From Mycobacterium sp. 1164985.4 (lineage in GTDB: Bacteria; Actinomycetota; Actinomycetes; Mycobacteriales; Mycobacteriaceae), in contig NZ_LZMD01000087.1 of NCBI RefSeq assembly GCF_001668575.1, forward strand, positions 1 to 64,000: a stretch of DNA of 64,000 nucleotides, given 5' to 3'. How positions within the stretch are numbered: the stretch's first letter is position 1; each line of letters begins with the position of its first letter. This document shows positions 8,591 to 16,977 of this stretch, in pieces. A program made the translations under genes and the position numbers. The notes beneath the pieces are model-generated. The model made no database searches. It saw only the letters and a list, made by a program, of their open reading frames with translations, and was not told the origin of the DNA.

Positions 8591-9307
8591 ATGTCGGACA
8601 AGAAACCAACGCGCGGGTTTCAGGGTGCGGTGCTCAAGCTGCTGCGGGCGGGCGACTATAGGCTGACCGTCACCGGAAAACGTGAGGTCAGCCCGCATTA
8701 TGTGCGCCTGAGCTTCGATGCGGGTGGCATGCTCGCCGACCGGCCGCTGCACCCGACGATGTGGATCCGGATGTGGTTCGCCGACGGCGACAAGCTGCAT
8801 CAGCGCGGCTACACGCTGGTCGACCCGAACCCGGCGGCCGACACCGTCGACATCGAATTCGCGTTGCACGACGGCATCGCCTCGCACTGGGCGGAAAACG
8901 CGCAACCAGGCGACACGATCGAGGTGACGGTGCTCGGCAGCAATTTCACGCTGCCCGAACCCTCGCCGGCCGGATACGTGATCGTCGGCGACACTGCATC
9001 GCTGCCCGCAATCAATTCGCTGCTGACCGCGATCGGCGACACCCCCGCGCGGGTTTTCCTCGAGGCGGGGCATGACGACGACCGGCAGCTCCCGGTCGCC
9101 CGCAACAAGGACGTCATGTGGGTGGACCGCAAGAACGCCGGCGAGGCGCTTGTCGAAGCCGTCGCCGCGGCGGCGTTCGACGCGCCCGATCACTTCGGGT
9201 GGGTCGCTTGCGACAACCGCACCACCCGCGCGGTGGCCAAAGTTTTCCGCGAGGAGTACAAGATCTCGAAGAAGTCGATCAAGGCCCAGGCGTATTGGGT
9301 CGCCTGA
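8591..9307 (+). CDS. Siderophore-interacting protein (FAD-dependent ferric-siderophore reductase)
   Basis: A 238-residue protein of the SIP/ViuB family, related to the N-terminal domain of mycobacterial IrtA. Members use FAD and NAD(P)H to reduce ferric siderophore and release iron in the cytoplasm. The N-terminal flavin domain contains VSPHYVRLSF and a TLVDPNPAADTVDIEF segment; the C-terminal half is the NAD(P)H-binding SIP domain, ending in a short basic tail. GGAGGG six bases before the ATG is a good ribosome site. The iron box over the promoter fits derepression in low iron. This gene is absent between Rv1254 and Rv1255c in M. tuberculosis as I remember it, so it is a local insertion. The exact siderophore is not known. 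Confidence 0.85.
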   Translation: MSDKKPTRGFQGAVLKLLRAGDYRLTVTGKREVSPHYVRLSFDAGGMLADRPLHPTMWIRMWFADGDKLHQRGYTLVDPNPAADTVDIEFALHDGIASHWAENAQPGDTIEVTVLGSNFTLPEPSPAGYVIVGDTASLPAINSLLTAIGDTPARVFLEAGHDDDRQLPVARNKDVMWVDRKNAGEALVEAVAAAAFDAPDHFGWVACDNRTTRAVAKVFREEYKISKKSIKAQAYWVA

Positions 9308-9317
9308 CGGCCTTGGG

Positions 9318-9902
9318 CTAGATCGTCCGCTCCCGCTCGCCCGGCAGGACGATCGGTACGACGAACTCCTCGAGCATCGACCGCTCGTCGGCCTCGTCGT
9401 GACCGGGGAACAGCATCAGCGACGTCATCACCCGCACCAGCCACCGCGCACGATGCGCGACCAGCTCACGGTCGTCGGAACCCAGCGAGATGACGAACGC
9501 CTCCGTCAACGCCTTGATCACCTCGGACTCCTCGGCCATCTCCGCGCCGATCGGTCGCTGGGTGGTGGCGAACCACGAAGCCAGGGCCGGGCTTTCGCGA
9601 ACGTTGCGCAACGAGGCGATCATGCCCTCGATCAGGCGCTCGCGCGGATCGGTCAGCGCATTGATCTGCTCGGTCATCTTGCTGTACAGCCGGTAGCTCT
9701 CACGATGCACATACGCGGTGTAGAGTGCCTCGCGGTTTTCGAAGTAGCGGTACAGCGTGGCGCGTGAACACCCTGCCGCCGAAGCGATTTCGTTCATCCC
9801 GACGGTGGCGGCCTCTTTCTGGGCGAACAGTTCGCCCGCCGCGTCGAGGATGCGGTCGGCGGCCACCTCGGTGCGCCGCGCCGCCAGCCAGTCGCCAGCC
9901 AT
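9318..9902 (-). CDS. TetR-family repressor (Rv1255c ortholog)
   Basis: A 194-residue TetR-family regulator. The N-terminal helix-turn-helix (about residues 15-60) contains the typical AGCSRATLYRYFENREALY-like run; the rest is a helical ligand-binding and dimerisation domain. Its ATG overlaps the stop of the cyp130 gene by one base (TGATG), so the two form a translationally coupled unit, as Rv1255c-Rv1256c do in M. tuberculosis. The usual inference is that it controls cyp130, perhaps through the palindrome at 11147-11162. The ligand is unknown. Confidence 0.88.
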   Translation of the reverse strand: MAGDWLAARRTEVAADRILDAAGELFAQKEAATVGMNEIASAAGCSRATLYRYFENREALYTAYVHRESYRLYSKMTEQINALTDPRERLIEGMIASLRNVRESPALASWFATTQRPIGAEMAEESEVIKALTEAFVISLGSDDRELVAHRARWLVRVMTSLMLFPGHDEADERSMLEEFVVPIVLPGERERTI

Positions 9903-11143
9903 CAGGCGCTCACCTCGAACGGTACGGACAGCGGCCGGCGCACGTAACTACCGCCGGCCCAGACGATCCCGCTCTCGTCCACCTCGAATTCCGGAATGCG
10001 GGTCAGCAGTTCGGTGAGGGCGACGCGCGACTGCATACGTGCCGCGGCCGCACCGAGGCAGTGGTGGGCGCCGTGGCTGAAGGTCAGGATGTTGCGCGGC
10101 TTACGAGTCACGTCGAGTTCGGATGCATCCTCGCCGAACTGGCGCTCGTCACGGTTGGCCGACGCGTAGAGGAACAACACACGCCGGCCCTCCGGGATCG
10201 TGGTGTCGGCGACTGTCACGTCACGGGTGACGGTGCGGGCCAACCCCTGCACGGGGGAGGTCATGCGCAGGAACTCGTCGACGGAATCCGGTATGAGACC
10301 GAGATTTTCGGTGAGCAGGCGGCGCTGGTCGGGTCGCTGGTGAAGCAACTGCACCGAACCGCCCAGCATGCCGGTGGTCGTGTCGTTGCCACCGGTGACC
10401 ATGGTGAAGGTGAACGCGAGGATCGACAGCACACCGGCGATGTCGCCGTCAGCGCCGACGCCCGCGGCCACCAGATGCGAGACGGTGTCGTCCTCCGGTT
10501 GCACCCGGCGTCGCTCGATGAGATCGGTGAAGTACGCCATCATCTCGCCCAGGTTGTCGCCGAGCGTCTCCAGCGCACCGCCGATTCCGCCCTCGGTGGT
10601 GTTGGCGGCGACGATCGCTTCGGTCCAACCGTCGAACTTGTCGCGGTCGGCCTCCGGAACGCCGAGGTAGTGCGCGACCACCATGGACGGCAGCGGCTTG
10701 AACAGTTCGGCCACGATGTCGCCGCCGCCGTTGTGCTTGATGCGCTCGATCCGTTCGACGACGTATTCGCGCACCTTGGGTTCGACCGCTTCGACCTGCC
10801 GCGGTGTGAACCCCCGCGACACCAGCTTGCGGAACTCGGTGTGCACCGGCGGGTCCTGCATGACCATCGGCGGGTTGTCGGCGAGCCCGATCAGCTCGAG
10901 TTCGCCGTAGTTGACCGTCAGCCCCTGCGCCGACGAGAACGTCTCGTGGTCGCGTGCGGCGGCCCAGATGTCGGCGTGCCGCGACATGACGAAGTAGTCG
11001 TGATCGGGCCGATCGCGCGGCACCACATGATGCACCGGGTCGTGATCGCGCAGCGCGCGGTACATCGGCCAGGGATCGGCCCACGTGTCGGCGTCGGCGA
11101 GCTGGAATCGAGCCGGCGTGTCATGAGACAGAGTAGCCGTCAC
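9902..11143 (-). CDS. cyp130: Cytochrome P450 CYP130
   Basis: A 413-residue soluble P450 monooxygenase. The heme-binding loop FSHGAHHCLG gives the proximal thiolate as C362, and the I-helix contains GGNDTTTG with the oxygen-activating acid-Thr pair. The sequence agrees closely along its length with M. tuberculosis CYP130 (Rv1256c) as I remember it, including the segments VNYGELE and FRKLVSRGFTPRQVE. CYP130 has been studied for azole binding; its native substrate is uncertain. It needs ferredoxin and reductase partners that are not in this window. The start is GTG. It is the first gene of a coupled pair with the TetR gene, preceded by a palindromic candidate operator and by a hairpin ending the upstream oxidase gene. 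Confidence 0.9.
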   Translation of the reverse strand: MTATLSHDTPARFQLADADTWADPWPMYRALRDHDPVHHVVPRDRPDHDYFVMSRHADIWAAARDHETFSSAQGLTVNYGELELIGLADNPPMVMQDPPVHTEFRKLVSRGFTPRQVEAVEPKVREYVVERIERIKHNGGGDIVAELFKPLPSMVVAHYLGVPEADRDKFDGWTEAIVAANTTEGGIGGALETLGDNLGEMMAYFTDLIERRRVQPEDDTVSHLVAAGVGADGDIAGVLSILAFTFTMVTGGNDTTTGMLGGSVQLLHQRPDQRRLLTENLGLIPDSVDEFLRMTSPVQGLARTVTRDVTVADTTIPEGRRVLFLYASANRDERQFGEDASELDVTRKPRNILTFSHGAHHCLGAAAARMQSRVALTELLTRIPEFEVDESGIVWAGGSYVRRPLSVPFEVSA

Positions 11144-11146
11144 GTC

Positions 11147-11162
11147 TCATTCGTACGACAGA
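11147..11162. promoter_or_regulatory. Candidate TetR operator upstream of cyp130
   Basis: The perfect palindrome TCGTACGA (11151-11158) sits inside a looser 16-base dyad, TCATTCGTACGACAGA, a few bases before the cyp130 GTG. The location suits autoregulation by the coupled TetR gene, but binding is inferred only from symmetry and position. Confidence 0.4.
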
Positions 11163-11189
11163 ACCCGGAAACATGTCAAGACCCAGTTC

Positions 11190-11250
11190 CGCGAGCAGGC
11201 GCAAAACTGCCGCATATTGCCCAAAAAGGGCACTTCTTCGTCTGCTCGCG
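11190..11250 (-). terminator. Compound hairpin after the Rv1257c-like gene
   Basis: CGCGAGCAGGCG (11190-11201) and CGTCTGCTCGCG (11239-11250) form a 12-base stem with one wobble pair. A second hairpin, TGCCC/GGGCA around AAAAA (11218-11232), sits in its loop. It begins 14 bases after the oxidase stop and lies before cyp130, so it probably ends the oxidase transcript. Confidence 0.5.
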
Positions 11251-11264
11251 AATCAAGCGGAGCC

Positions 11265-12629
11265 TCAGATCGCGGCGCCGGGATTGAGGATGTTGTCCGG
11301 GTCCAGTGCCTGTTTGATCCGCCGGTTGAGTTCCATCGCCTCGGGGCCGATCTGACCCGCCAGCCAGGGTCGCTTGAGCCTGCCGACGCCGTGCTCGCCG
11401 GTGATCGTGCCGCCGAGGCTGACGGCCAAATCCATGATCTCGCCGAACGCGTGGTGAGCGCGTTCGGTCATCGCGGGATCGGCGGGGTCGTACACGATCA
11501 ATGGGTGTGTGTTGCCGTCACCGGCATGGGCGATCACCGAGATCATCAGCTCGTGGTTGGCCGCGATCTTCTCCACGCCGCTGACAAGATCCGCCAGCGC
11601 GGGCAGCGGAACCCCGACGTCCTCGAGCAGCAGGGAGCCCTTCAGTTCGACGGCGGGGATGCAGAACCGCCGCGCGGCGACGAATGCTTCGCCCTCGTCG
11701 GGGTCCGACGTCGAGAAAACTTCCTTGGCGCCGTGTTCGGTGAAGACCTCGGCCATGAACTGCGCGTCGGATTGGCCCGCGGGCCCCCTTTCATCGGAGG
11801 CGGCCACCAGCATCGCGGCAGCGTGGCGATCGAGGCCCATCTTCAGCTTGTCTTCGACGGCGTTGATGGAGGTGGCGTCCATGAATTCCAACATCGAGGG
11901 CCGGATCTTCCCAGTGATCGCAACGACGGCCCTGGCTGCCGTCTCGACCGAGTCGAAGGTCGCCACCACCGTGCACGCCGCCGACTGCGCGGGCAGCAGT
12001 TTCAGCGTCACCTCGGTGACCACTCCGAGCGTTCCCTCGCTGCCGACGAACAACTTGGTCAACGGAAGACCGGCAACGTCTTTGAGTCTCGGACCGCCGA
12101 GTCGCACCGCCGTGCCGTCGGCGAGCACCACCTGCAGGCCGAGCACGTAATCCGTTGTGACGCCGTACTTCACACAGCAGAGGCCGCCCGCGTTGGTGGC
12201 GACATTGCCTCCGATGCTGCAGATCTCGAACGACGACGGATCCGGCGGGTACCACAGCCCGTACTCCGCGACCGCCCTCTTGACCTCGGCGTTGAGCAGT
12301 CCGGGCTGGACGACGGCGGTCCGGGTCACCCGATCCACGGTGATGTCGCGCATCTTCTCCGTCGTCAGCACGAGCGCGCCGTCGAGGGCCGACGCGCCAC
12401 CGGACAGGCCGGTGCCCATACCGCGCGGCACCACCGCCGTCCTGTTGGCGGTGGCCCAGCGCAGGACCGCTTGCACATCCTCGGTGGTGCGCGGCCGGAC
12501 CACCGCCAGCGGTATGCCCGCGTCCGGGTCGAAGGCCCGGTCCTGCCGATACGACCCCAGAATGTCCGGATCGGTGACGACGGCACCCTCGGGCAGCGCG
12601 TCCACCAGATCGGCAAGGGGGGAGTCCAC
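11265..12629 (-). CDS. FAD-linked oxidase (Rv1257c ortholog)
   Basis: A 454-residue flavoprotein of the FAD-binding oxidase family that includes D-lactate and glycolate dehydrogenases. An N-terminal PCMH-type FAD domain (GTGLSGGAS and GGNVATNAGG) is followed by a C-terminal domain with AHAGDGNTH and GEHGVGRLKR. The length matches Rv1257c (455 residues). The GTG start is supported by a TACCAT -10 element exactly seven bases before it. The gene is divergent from the LuxR-type regulator, about 100 bases away, which may regulate it or respond to the same metabolite; that is inference. The substrate is unknown. Confidence 0.87.
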   Translation of the reverse strand: MDSPLADLVDALPEGAVVTDPDILGSYRQDRAFDPDAGIPLAVVRPRTTEDVQAVLRWATANRTAVVPRGMGTGLSGGASALDGALVLTTEKMRDITVDRVTRTAVVQPGLLNAEVKRAVAEYGLWYPPDPSSFEICSIGGNVATNAGGLCCVKYGVTTDYVLGLQVVLADGTAVRLGGPRLKDVAGLPLTKLFVGSEGTLGVVTEVTLKLLPAQSAACTVVATFDSVETAARAVVAITGKIRPSMLEFMDATSINAVEDKLKMGLDRHAAAMLVAASDERGPAGQSDAQFMAEVFTEHGAKEVFSTSDPDEGEAFVAARRFCIPAVELKGSLLLEDVGVPLPALADLVSGVEKIAANHELMISVIAHAGDGNTHPLIVYDPADPAMTERAHHAFGEIMDLAVSLGGTITGEHGVGRLKRPWLAGQIGPEAMELNRRIKQALDPDNILNPGAAI

Positions 12630-12635
12630 GACGCA

Positions 12636-12641
12636 ATGGTA
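12636..12641 (-). promoter_or_regulatory. -10 element TACCAT, leaderless promoter of the FAD oxidase
   Basis: TACCAT on the minus strand ends seven bases before the GTG at 12629, predicting an mRNA that begins at the start codon. Confidence 0.45.
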
Positions 12642-12717
12642 CGAGCCGGCGTGGGTTGCTAGTCCGCCGTCGAGTCGCGGGGGCCCTAAAACGCGCCCAG
12701 GTGCGAAAACGGCGGGA

Positions 12718-12723
12718 TATAGT
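12718..12723 (+). promoter_or_regulatory. -10 element TATAGT, leaderless promoter of the LuxR-type regulator
   Basis: TATAGT is close to the ideal -10 and ends seven bases before the GTG at 12730, so +1 coincides with the start codon. It is divergent from the oxidase promoter with about 75 bases between the two -10 elements. Confidence 0.6.
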
Positions 12724-12729
12724 TCCGCC

Positions 12730-15351
12730 GTGATCAGCGGGGATCCGCTGGCGGGGCGTGACGGCGAACTGGCCACCATTCGCCGCACGCTCAGCGGGGG
12801 CAGTGACAAAGCAGGCGTCGTGATCGTCGGCGCGGCGGGGGTGGGCAAGACACGGCTCGCGCGCGAGGTGCTGCGGCTCGCCGAACGCGCGGGCGAGCGC
12901 ACGAATTGGGTCGTCGGCACCGAGTCCGCGCGAGCGCTGCCGCTCGGTGCGTTCACGGCGGTGATCAACGACGCCATCGCTGATCCGATGCCGAATGTCC
13001 GTCAGCTGATCAATTCCCTTGTCGCGCAACAGCGCCACGGCCGAACCCTGATCGGAGTCGACGATGCGCATCTACTCGACGGATTGTCGGCACACGTTGT
13101 GCACCAGCTCGCGCAGAGCCGGGCGGCCCGCCTGGTCGTCACCATGCGTTCGGGTGCCGACGAACCAGACGCGATCACCGCGCTGTGGAAGGACGGCCTG
13201 CTCATCCGGCTCGACCTCGCACCGCTGTCGGCAGACGCGACGCGTGCCCTCATCGAGGAGAGCCTCCGCGGCGTGGTGGATGCCCGTAGCGCTCAGCGGT
13301 TCTGGAAGCTGACGGGCGGCAACGCGCTGTTTCTGCGCCAGCTGGTCAAAGACCAGGTCGACGCCGGCCGGATGCGGCAGACGGCGGGGGTGTGGATGTG
13401 GGACGGCGGCGTCGCGGTCTCGCAGAGCATTAGCGACATGGTCGGCCGACAGCTGCGCGAGCTGACTCCGGAGGTGGCGCTGGTGGTCGACACCTTGTCG
13501 CAGTGCGAACCGCTGACAGTCGGCACACTGTGCGACGTCGTGGACCGGAAGGCGCTCGAGGTCGCCGAACGGATGCGGTTGGTGACCGTCGAGCGAAGCG
13601 GGGCGGACCTGGTCGTCCGCCTGGCTCACCCGCTGTACGGCGAACTGCGCCGCGCCGCCGCCGGGGAGATGTACCTCTCAAGGATCCGCGGCAGGCTCGC
13701 CAGGCGGCTGATCGAAGATGGGGAGTGCGACGTTGCGGCCACGGTGCGCCGGGCGCTGCTGGCGCTCGAGTCGGACCTGCCGCCGGATCCCGACGTCTAC
13801 CTGAAGGCGGCGCGCTGTGCGATGACGCTGCTCGACCTCGAACTCGCCGACCGGTTCGCGACGGCCGCCGCGGACGCCGGGTGCGCTGAGGCCGCCGGGG
13901 TTCGCGCGTTGAATCTGTTTCTGCTCGGCCGCGGCGCGGAGGCCGAGGACGTCCTGAGCCGGATGGCCGTCGACGGTGCGACGAGCCCACACCAGTGGTC
14001 TCTGCTACGAGTGGCGAACCTGATCTGGATGCTCGGGCGCATCAACGACGCGATCGAGGTGTTGGCACGGCTGGCCGAGGGGCCCGAGTCACCAGCCGAG
14101 CGGTTCGCACGCATGGCCGCCGACGCGTGTGTCGACGCCGTATCGGCACGCTGTGAGGTGGCGTTGGAAAAGGCCACGGCGGCGCTGGAATCGGGCTTGT
14201 TGACGGACTTCGACGCGATGATGGCGTCGGTGGCGTTGACGATGGCGCTGGGGGCGCTCGGCCGGACCGACGAACTGACCGCGGTCGCGGAGTCGGCGCT
14301 GAACCGTGCGATGACGTCGTTTCAGGCGTCGCATATGCGGTTCTGGTTCGCCAGCGTTTATCTTCGCGCCTGCCGGTTGACCGGGCGTATCGACGAGTGC
14401 TCGGCGATGGTGCGGCGATTGGCCGAATCGGCGGACGAGGTGCCCAGCCTGGCCTACGCGAATCTGGCGTCGCTGCTGGGGCACGCCGAACTCATGCGTG
14501 GCAATGTCCGCGACGCGGTGAGGCTTCTGCACGAAGCGCTGGCCGGTGTCCAAAGGCACGGTGTGGCAAGCGGTTTACGCCCGTCCACTTGCTTCGGCCT
14601 GGCGGAGGCGCACGCGAAACTCGGTGAGGGGCCTGCGGCTGAGGCAGCGATCGCCGAGGCCCGCCAGAGCGTGCCGCCCGACTTCGCGTTCATGCAGACC
14701 ACCCTCAGCGTCGCCGAAGGATGGTCGTTGGTCGCCAACGGGTGTTTCACGGACGCGATCGCGGTCGTGCGAACAGCCGCGTCGCAGGCCCGCGCGCGCC
14801 GTCAGCCCACGCATGAGCTGGCCTGCTACCAAGCGGCGGCGCAGTGGGGTGACACCTCGTGTGGCACGTGCGCGCGTCGAGTCGCCGACGAACTCGCGCT
14901 GCCGTTGGCCGATGCCGTTGCGCGGCATGCCGAGGCGTTGGCCGCCGACGACGGAGAGGGACTGCTCGCCGCAGCTGATGCCTATCGCACAATCGGCGAC
15001 CGGGCCGCCGCGGCCGACGCCGCCGCGCAGGCAGCCGTGGCGTTCACCCGCGCCCAGCACCGCAAGCGCGGCCTGTACGCCGCCGCCGTGGCCAAGGAAC
15101 TCAGCGACGCCTGCGGCGGACTGTGCACACCGGCGCTGCGGGTGCCCGCCAGCCAACCGCTGACCGGCCGTCAGCGCGAGATCGTCGAGTTCGTCGTGGC
15201 CGGGCTGTCCAACCGCGAGATCGCCGACCGGCTGGTGATGTCGGTGCGCAGCGTCGAAGGCCACATCTATCGCGCCTGCCAACGGGTGGGTGCGAACTCA
15301 CGTGAGGAACTCGCCGCGATCGCCAGGCGGGGGCCGGTTCCCGACGGCTGA
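12730..15351 (+). CDS. LuxR-family ATPase regulator (LAL/MalT type)
   Basis: An 873-residue regulator. An N-terminal AAA/STAND ATPase has GAAGVGKT (34-41) and a Walker B-like LIGVDDAHLLD. A long helical-repeat region, probably TPR-like, follows, and a C-terminal LuxR helix-turn-helix (about 811-873) contains GLSNREIADRL. Such proteins usually sense a ligand through the ATPase/repeat part and activate transcription. The start is set by a leaderless promoter at 12718-12723; longer upstream extensions would run through the divergent oxidase promoter. Neighbours suggest control of the FAD oxidase or of the acyl-CoA ligase downstream. No counterpart is recalled between Rv1257c and Rv1258c in M. 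tuberculosis, so it is a local addition. Confidence 0.85.
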   Translation: MISGDPLAGRDGELATIRRTLSGGSDKAGVVIVGAAGVGKTRLAREVLRLAERAGERTNWVVGTESARALPLGAFTAVINDAIADPMPNVRQLINSLVAQQRHGRTLIGVDDAHLLDGLSAHVVHQLAQSRAARLVVTMRSGADEPDAITALWKDGLLIRLDLAPLSADATRALIEESLRGVVDARSAQRFWKLTGGNALFLRQLVKDQVDAGRMRQTAGVWMWDGGVAVSQSISDMVGRQLRELTPEVALVVDTLSQCEPLTVGTLCDVVDRKALEVAERMRLVTVERSGADLVVRLAHPLYGELRRAAAGEMYLSRIRGRLARRLIEDGECDVAATVRRALLALESDLPPDPDVYLKAARCAMTLLDLELADRFATAAADAGCAEAAGVRALNLFLLGRGAEAEDVLSRMAVDGATSPHQWSLLRVANLIWMLGRINDAIEVLARLAEGPESPAERFARMAADACVDAVSARCEVALEKATAALESGLLTDFDAMMASVALTMALGALGRTDELTAVAESALNRAMTSFQASHMRFWFASVYLRACRLTGRIDECSAMVRRLAESADEVPSLAYANLASLLGHAELMRGNVRDAVRLLHEALAGVQRHGVASGLRPSTCFGLAEAHAKLGEGPAAEAAIAEARQSVPPDFAFMQTTLSVAEGWSLVANGCFTDAIAVVRTAASQARARRQPTHELACYQAAAQWGDTSCGTCARRVADELALPLADAVARHAEALAADDGEGLLAAADAYRTIGDRAAAADAAAQAAVAFTRAQHRKRGLYAAAVAKELSDACGGLCTPALRVPASQPLTGRQREIVEFVVAGLSNREIADRLVMSVRSVEGHIYRACQRVGANSREELAAIARRGPVPDG

Positions 15352-15381
15352 AATCGGGGATCGACCGCGGATCGAATTCCG

Positions 15382-15393
15382 ATGATCGATCAT
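15382..15393. promoter_or_regulatory. 12-base palindrome upstream of the acyl-CoA ligase
   Basis: ATGATCGATCAT is a perfect palindrome 31 bases before the ligase ATG. A dimeric regulator could bind it, possibly the upstream LuxR-type protein, but no family-specific consensus was recognised. Confidence 0.3.
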
Positions 15394-15424
15394 TGCTGAA
15401 GGCGTTCTTCGGGAAGGTCCGCTC

Positions 15425-16972
15425 ATGGATGGGATCCACTACCGCGAGGCCGGATTCGGCTCCTGGGCGACTCGCCGCGCGTCTCTGTGTGGCGATCGGG
15501 CGGCCCTGATCGACGGAGCCCGACGGATCACCTACGCCGAGTTCGACAGCCGGACCGATCGGCTGGCCCAGGCGTTGCGCGCGTCGGGCGTCCGGAAAGG
15601 CGACCGGGTGGCCGCACTGATGATCAACAGCGCCGCCTTTCTGGAGACGTTGTTCGCCGCCGGAAAGCTCGGGGCGGTGTTCGTGCCGATCAGTTTCCGG
15701 CTTGCCGCGCCCGAGGTCGCTTACATTCTGGGTGATTCCGGTGCGATCGCCTTCCTGTGGTCGGCACAGTTTTCGGCGGTCGCGCGCGCGGCGTGTGCCG
15801 GCGAAGAGATAAAGGCCAAGATTCGAGTGGTGGTCGGCGGTGAAGCCCATTCCGGGGAAACGGATTTCGAACAGTTGATCGGCAGCGGCGAGGATCGCCC
15901 CGTGGATGTCGACATAGTCGGCAGCGACTTGTGTTGCCTGCCTTATACTTCGGGAACAACGGGCCGCCCGAAAGGCGCGATGCTGACCCACGACAATGTC
16001 TTCTGGAACACGATTAACGTCGTGGCCGCCGGCCGAGGGCTGCACGAAGGGGATCGGACCGTCACTGCGGCGCCGTTGTTCCACATCGGCGGGCTGAGCG
16101 TGCACACGCTACCCCTGATATACGTCGGTGGCACAAACGTATTGTTGCCCGGCTTCCGCCCGGAGGAAGCGCTCGCCGCGATGGCGCGAGGACGCGTCAC
16201 CGTCCAGTTCCTCGTACCGGCGATGTGGGCGGCACTGATGGCCGTACCGGGTTTCGCGTCCTACGACTTGTCGGCGCTCGAATTGGCTGTCAGCGCCGGC
16301 GCACCGTGTCCACTGCCGGTGCTCGAGTACTTTCAGGATCGCGGTGTGCCCTTCCAGGAGAGCTTCGGTCTGACAGAAACCGGTGGCGTCACGCTTCTCG
16401 ACGCCGACCATGTCAAGGAGAAATCGGGGTCGGTTGGTCGGCCTCTCTTCCATGTGCAGACCCGGATCGTCGATGAGCAGGACCGCGACGTGGTGACCGA
16501 CACGGTGGGCGAAGTCGTCGTCCGTGGCCCGGCTGTGTTCGCGGGCTACTGGCAGAAGCCGGAGGCGACCGCCGAAGCGGTTCGCGGCGGGTGGTTCCAC
16601 ACCGGCGATCTGGGCCGCATGGATGCCGACGGCTTCATCACCCTCGTCGACCGCAAGAACGACATGATCATCACCGGCGGGGAGAACGTCTACCCGGTCG
16701 AGGTCGAGCAGGTGCTGTATCGCCACCCGGCGGTTCGTGAAGTCGCCGTGGTGGGGGTCGCGGACCCGAAGTGGGGAGAAACCCCGATCGCGGTGGTCGC
16801 CCTCGAGGACGGCGCGCACGCAGGCGGGGAGGAATTGATCGATTACACGCGTGACCGGCTGGCCCATTTCAAGTGCCCCACTCGGGTGGAGTACCTACCG
16901 GAGTTGCCCCGCAACGCGTCTGGGAAAGTGCTGAAGATTGCGCTGCGAGAACAATTCGGTGGCCGGCTGTAG
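15425..16972 (+). CDS. Acyl-CoA synthetase / AMP-dependent ligase (FadD-like)
   Basis: A 515-residue adenylate-forming enzyme that should activate a carboxylic or fatty acid to acyl-AMP and then acyl-CoA. The P-loop YTSGTTGRPKG (about 174-184), the GYWQKPEAT region, the HTGDLG hinge region with DRKNDMIITGGENVYP, and the C-terminal PRNASGKVLK with the catalytic lysine are all present. Length and motifs fit long- or medium-chain FadD proteins, but chain-length preference cannot be read from sequence. GGGAAGG seven bases before the ATG is a good ribosome site. It follows the LuxR-type regulator by 73 bases on the same strand and ends five bases from the convergent tap gene. Confidence 0.88.
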   Translation: MDGIHYREAGFGSWATRRASLCGDRAALIDGARRITYAEFDSRTDRLAQALRASGVRKGDRVAALMINSAAFLETLFAAGKLGAVFVPISFRLAAPEVAYILGDSGAIAFLWSAQFSAVARAACAGEEIKAKIRVVVGGEAHSGETDFEQLIGSGEDRPVDVDIVGSDLCCLPYTSGTTGRPKGAMLTHDNVFWNTINVVAAGRGLHEGDRTVTAAPLFHIGGLSVHTLPLIYVGGTNVLLPGFRPEEALAAMARGRVTVQFLVPAMWAALMAVPGFASYDLSALELAVSAGAPCPLPVLEYFQDRGVPFQESFGLTETGGVTLLDADHVKEKSGSVGRPLFHVQTRIVDEQDRDVVTDTVGEVVVRGPAVFAGYWQKPEATAEAVRGGWFHTGDLGRMDADGFITLVDRKNDMIITGGENVYPVEVEQVLYRHPAVREVAVVGVADPKWGETPIAVVALEDGAHAGGEELIDYTRDRLAHFKCPTRVEYLPELPRNASGKVLKIALREQFGGRL

Positions 16973-16977
16973 CACTG

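Noticed and set aside
15382..15393. ATGATCGATCAT as a confident operator
   Set aside because: A perfect palindrome of 12 bases can arise by chance in 64 kb and matches no consensus I know; kept only as a low-confidence site.
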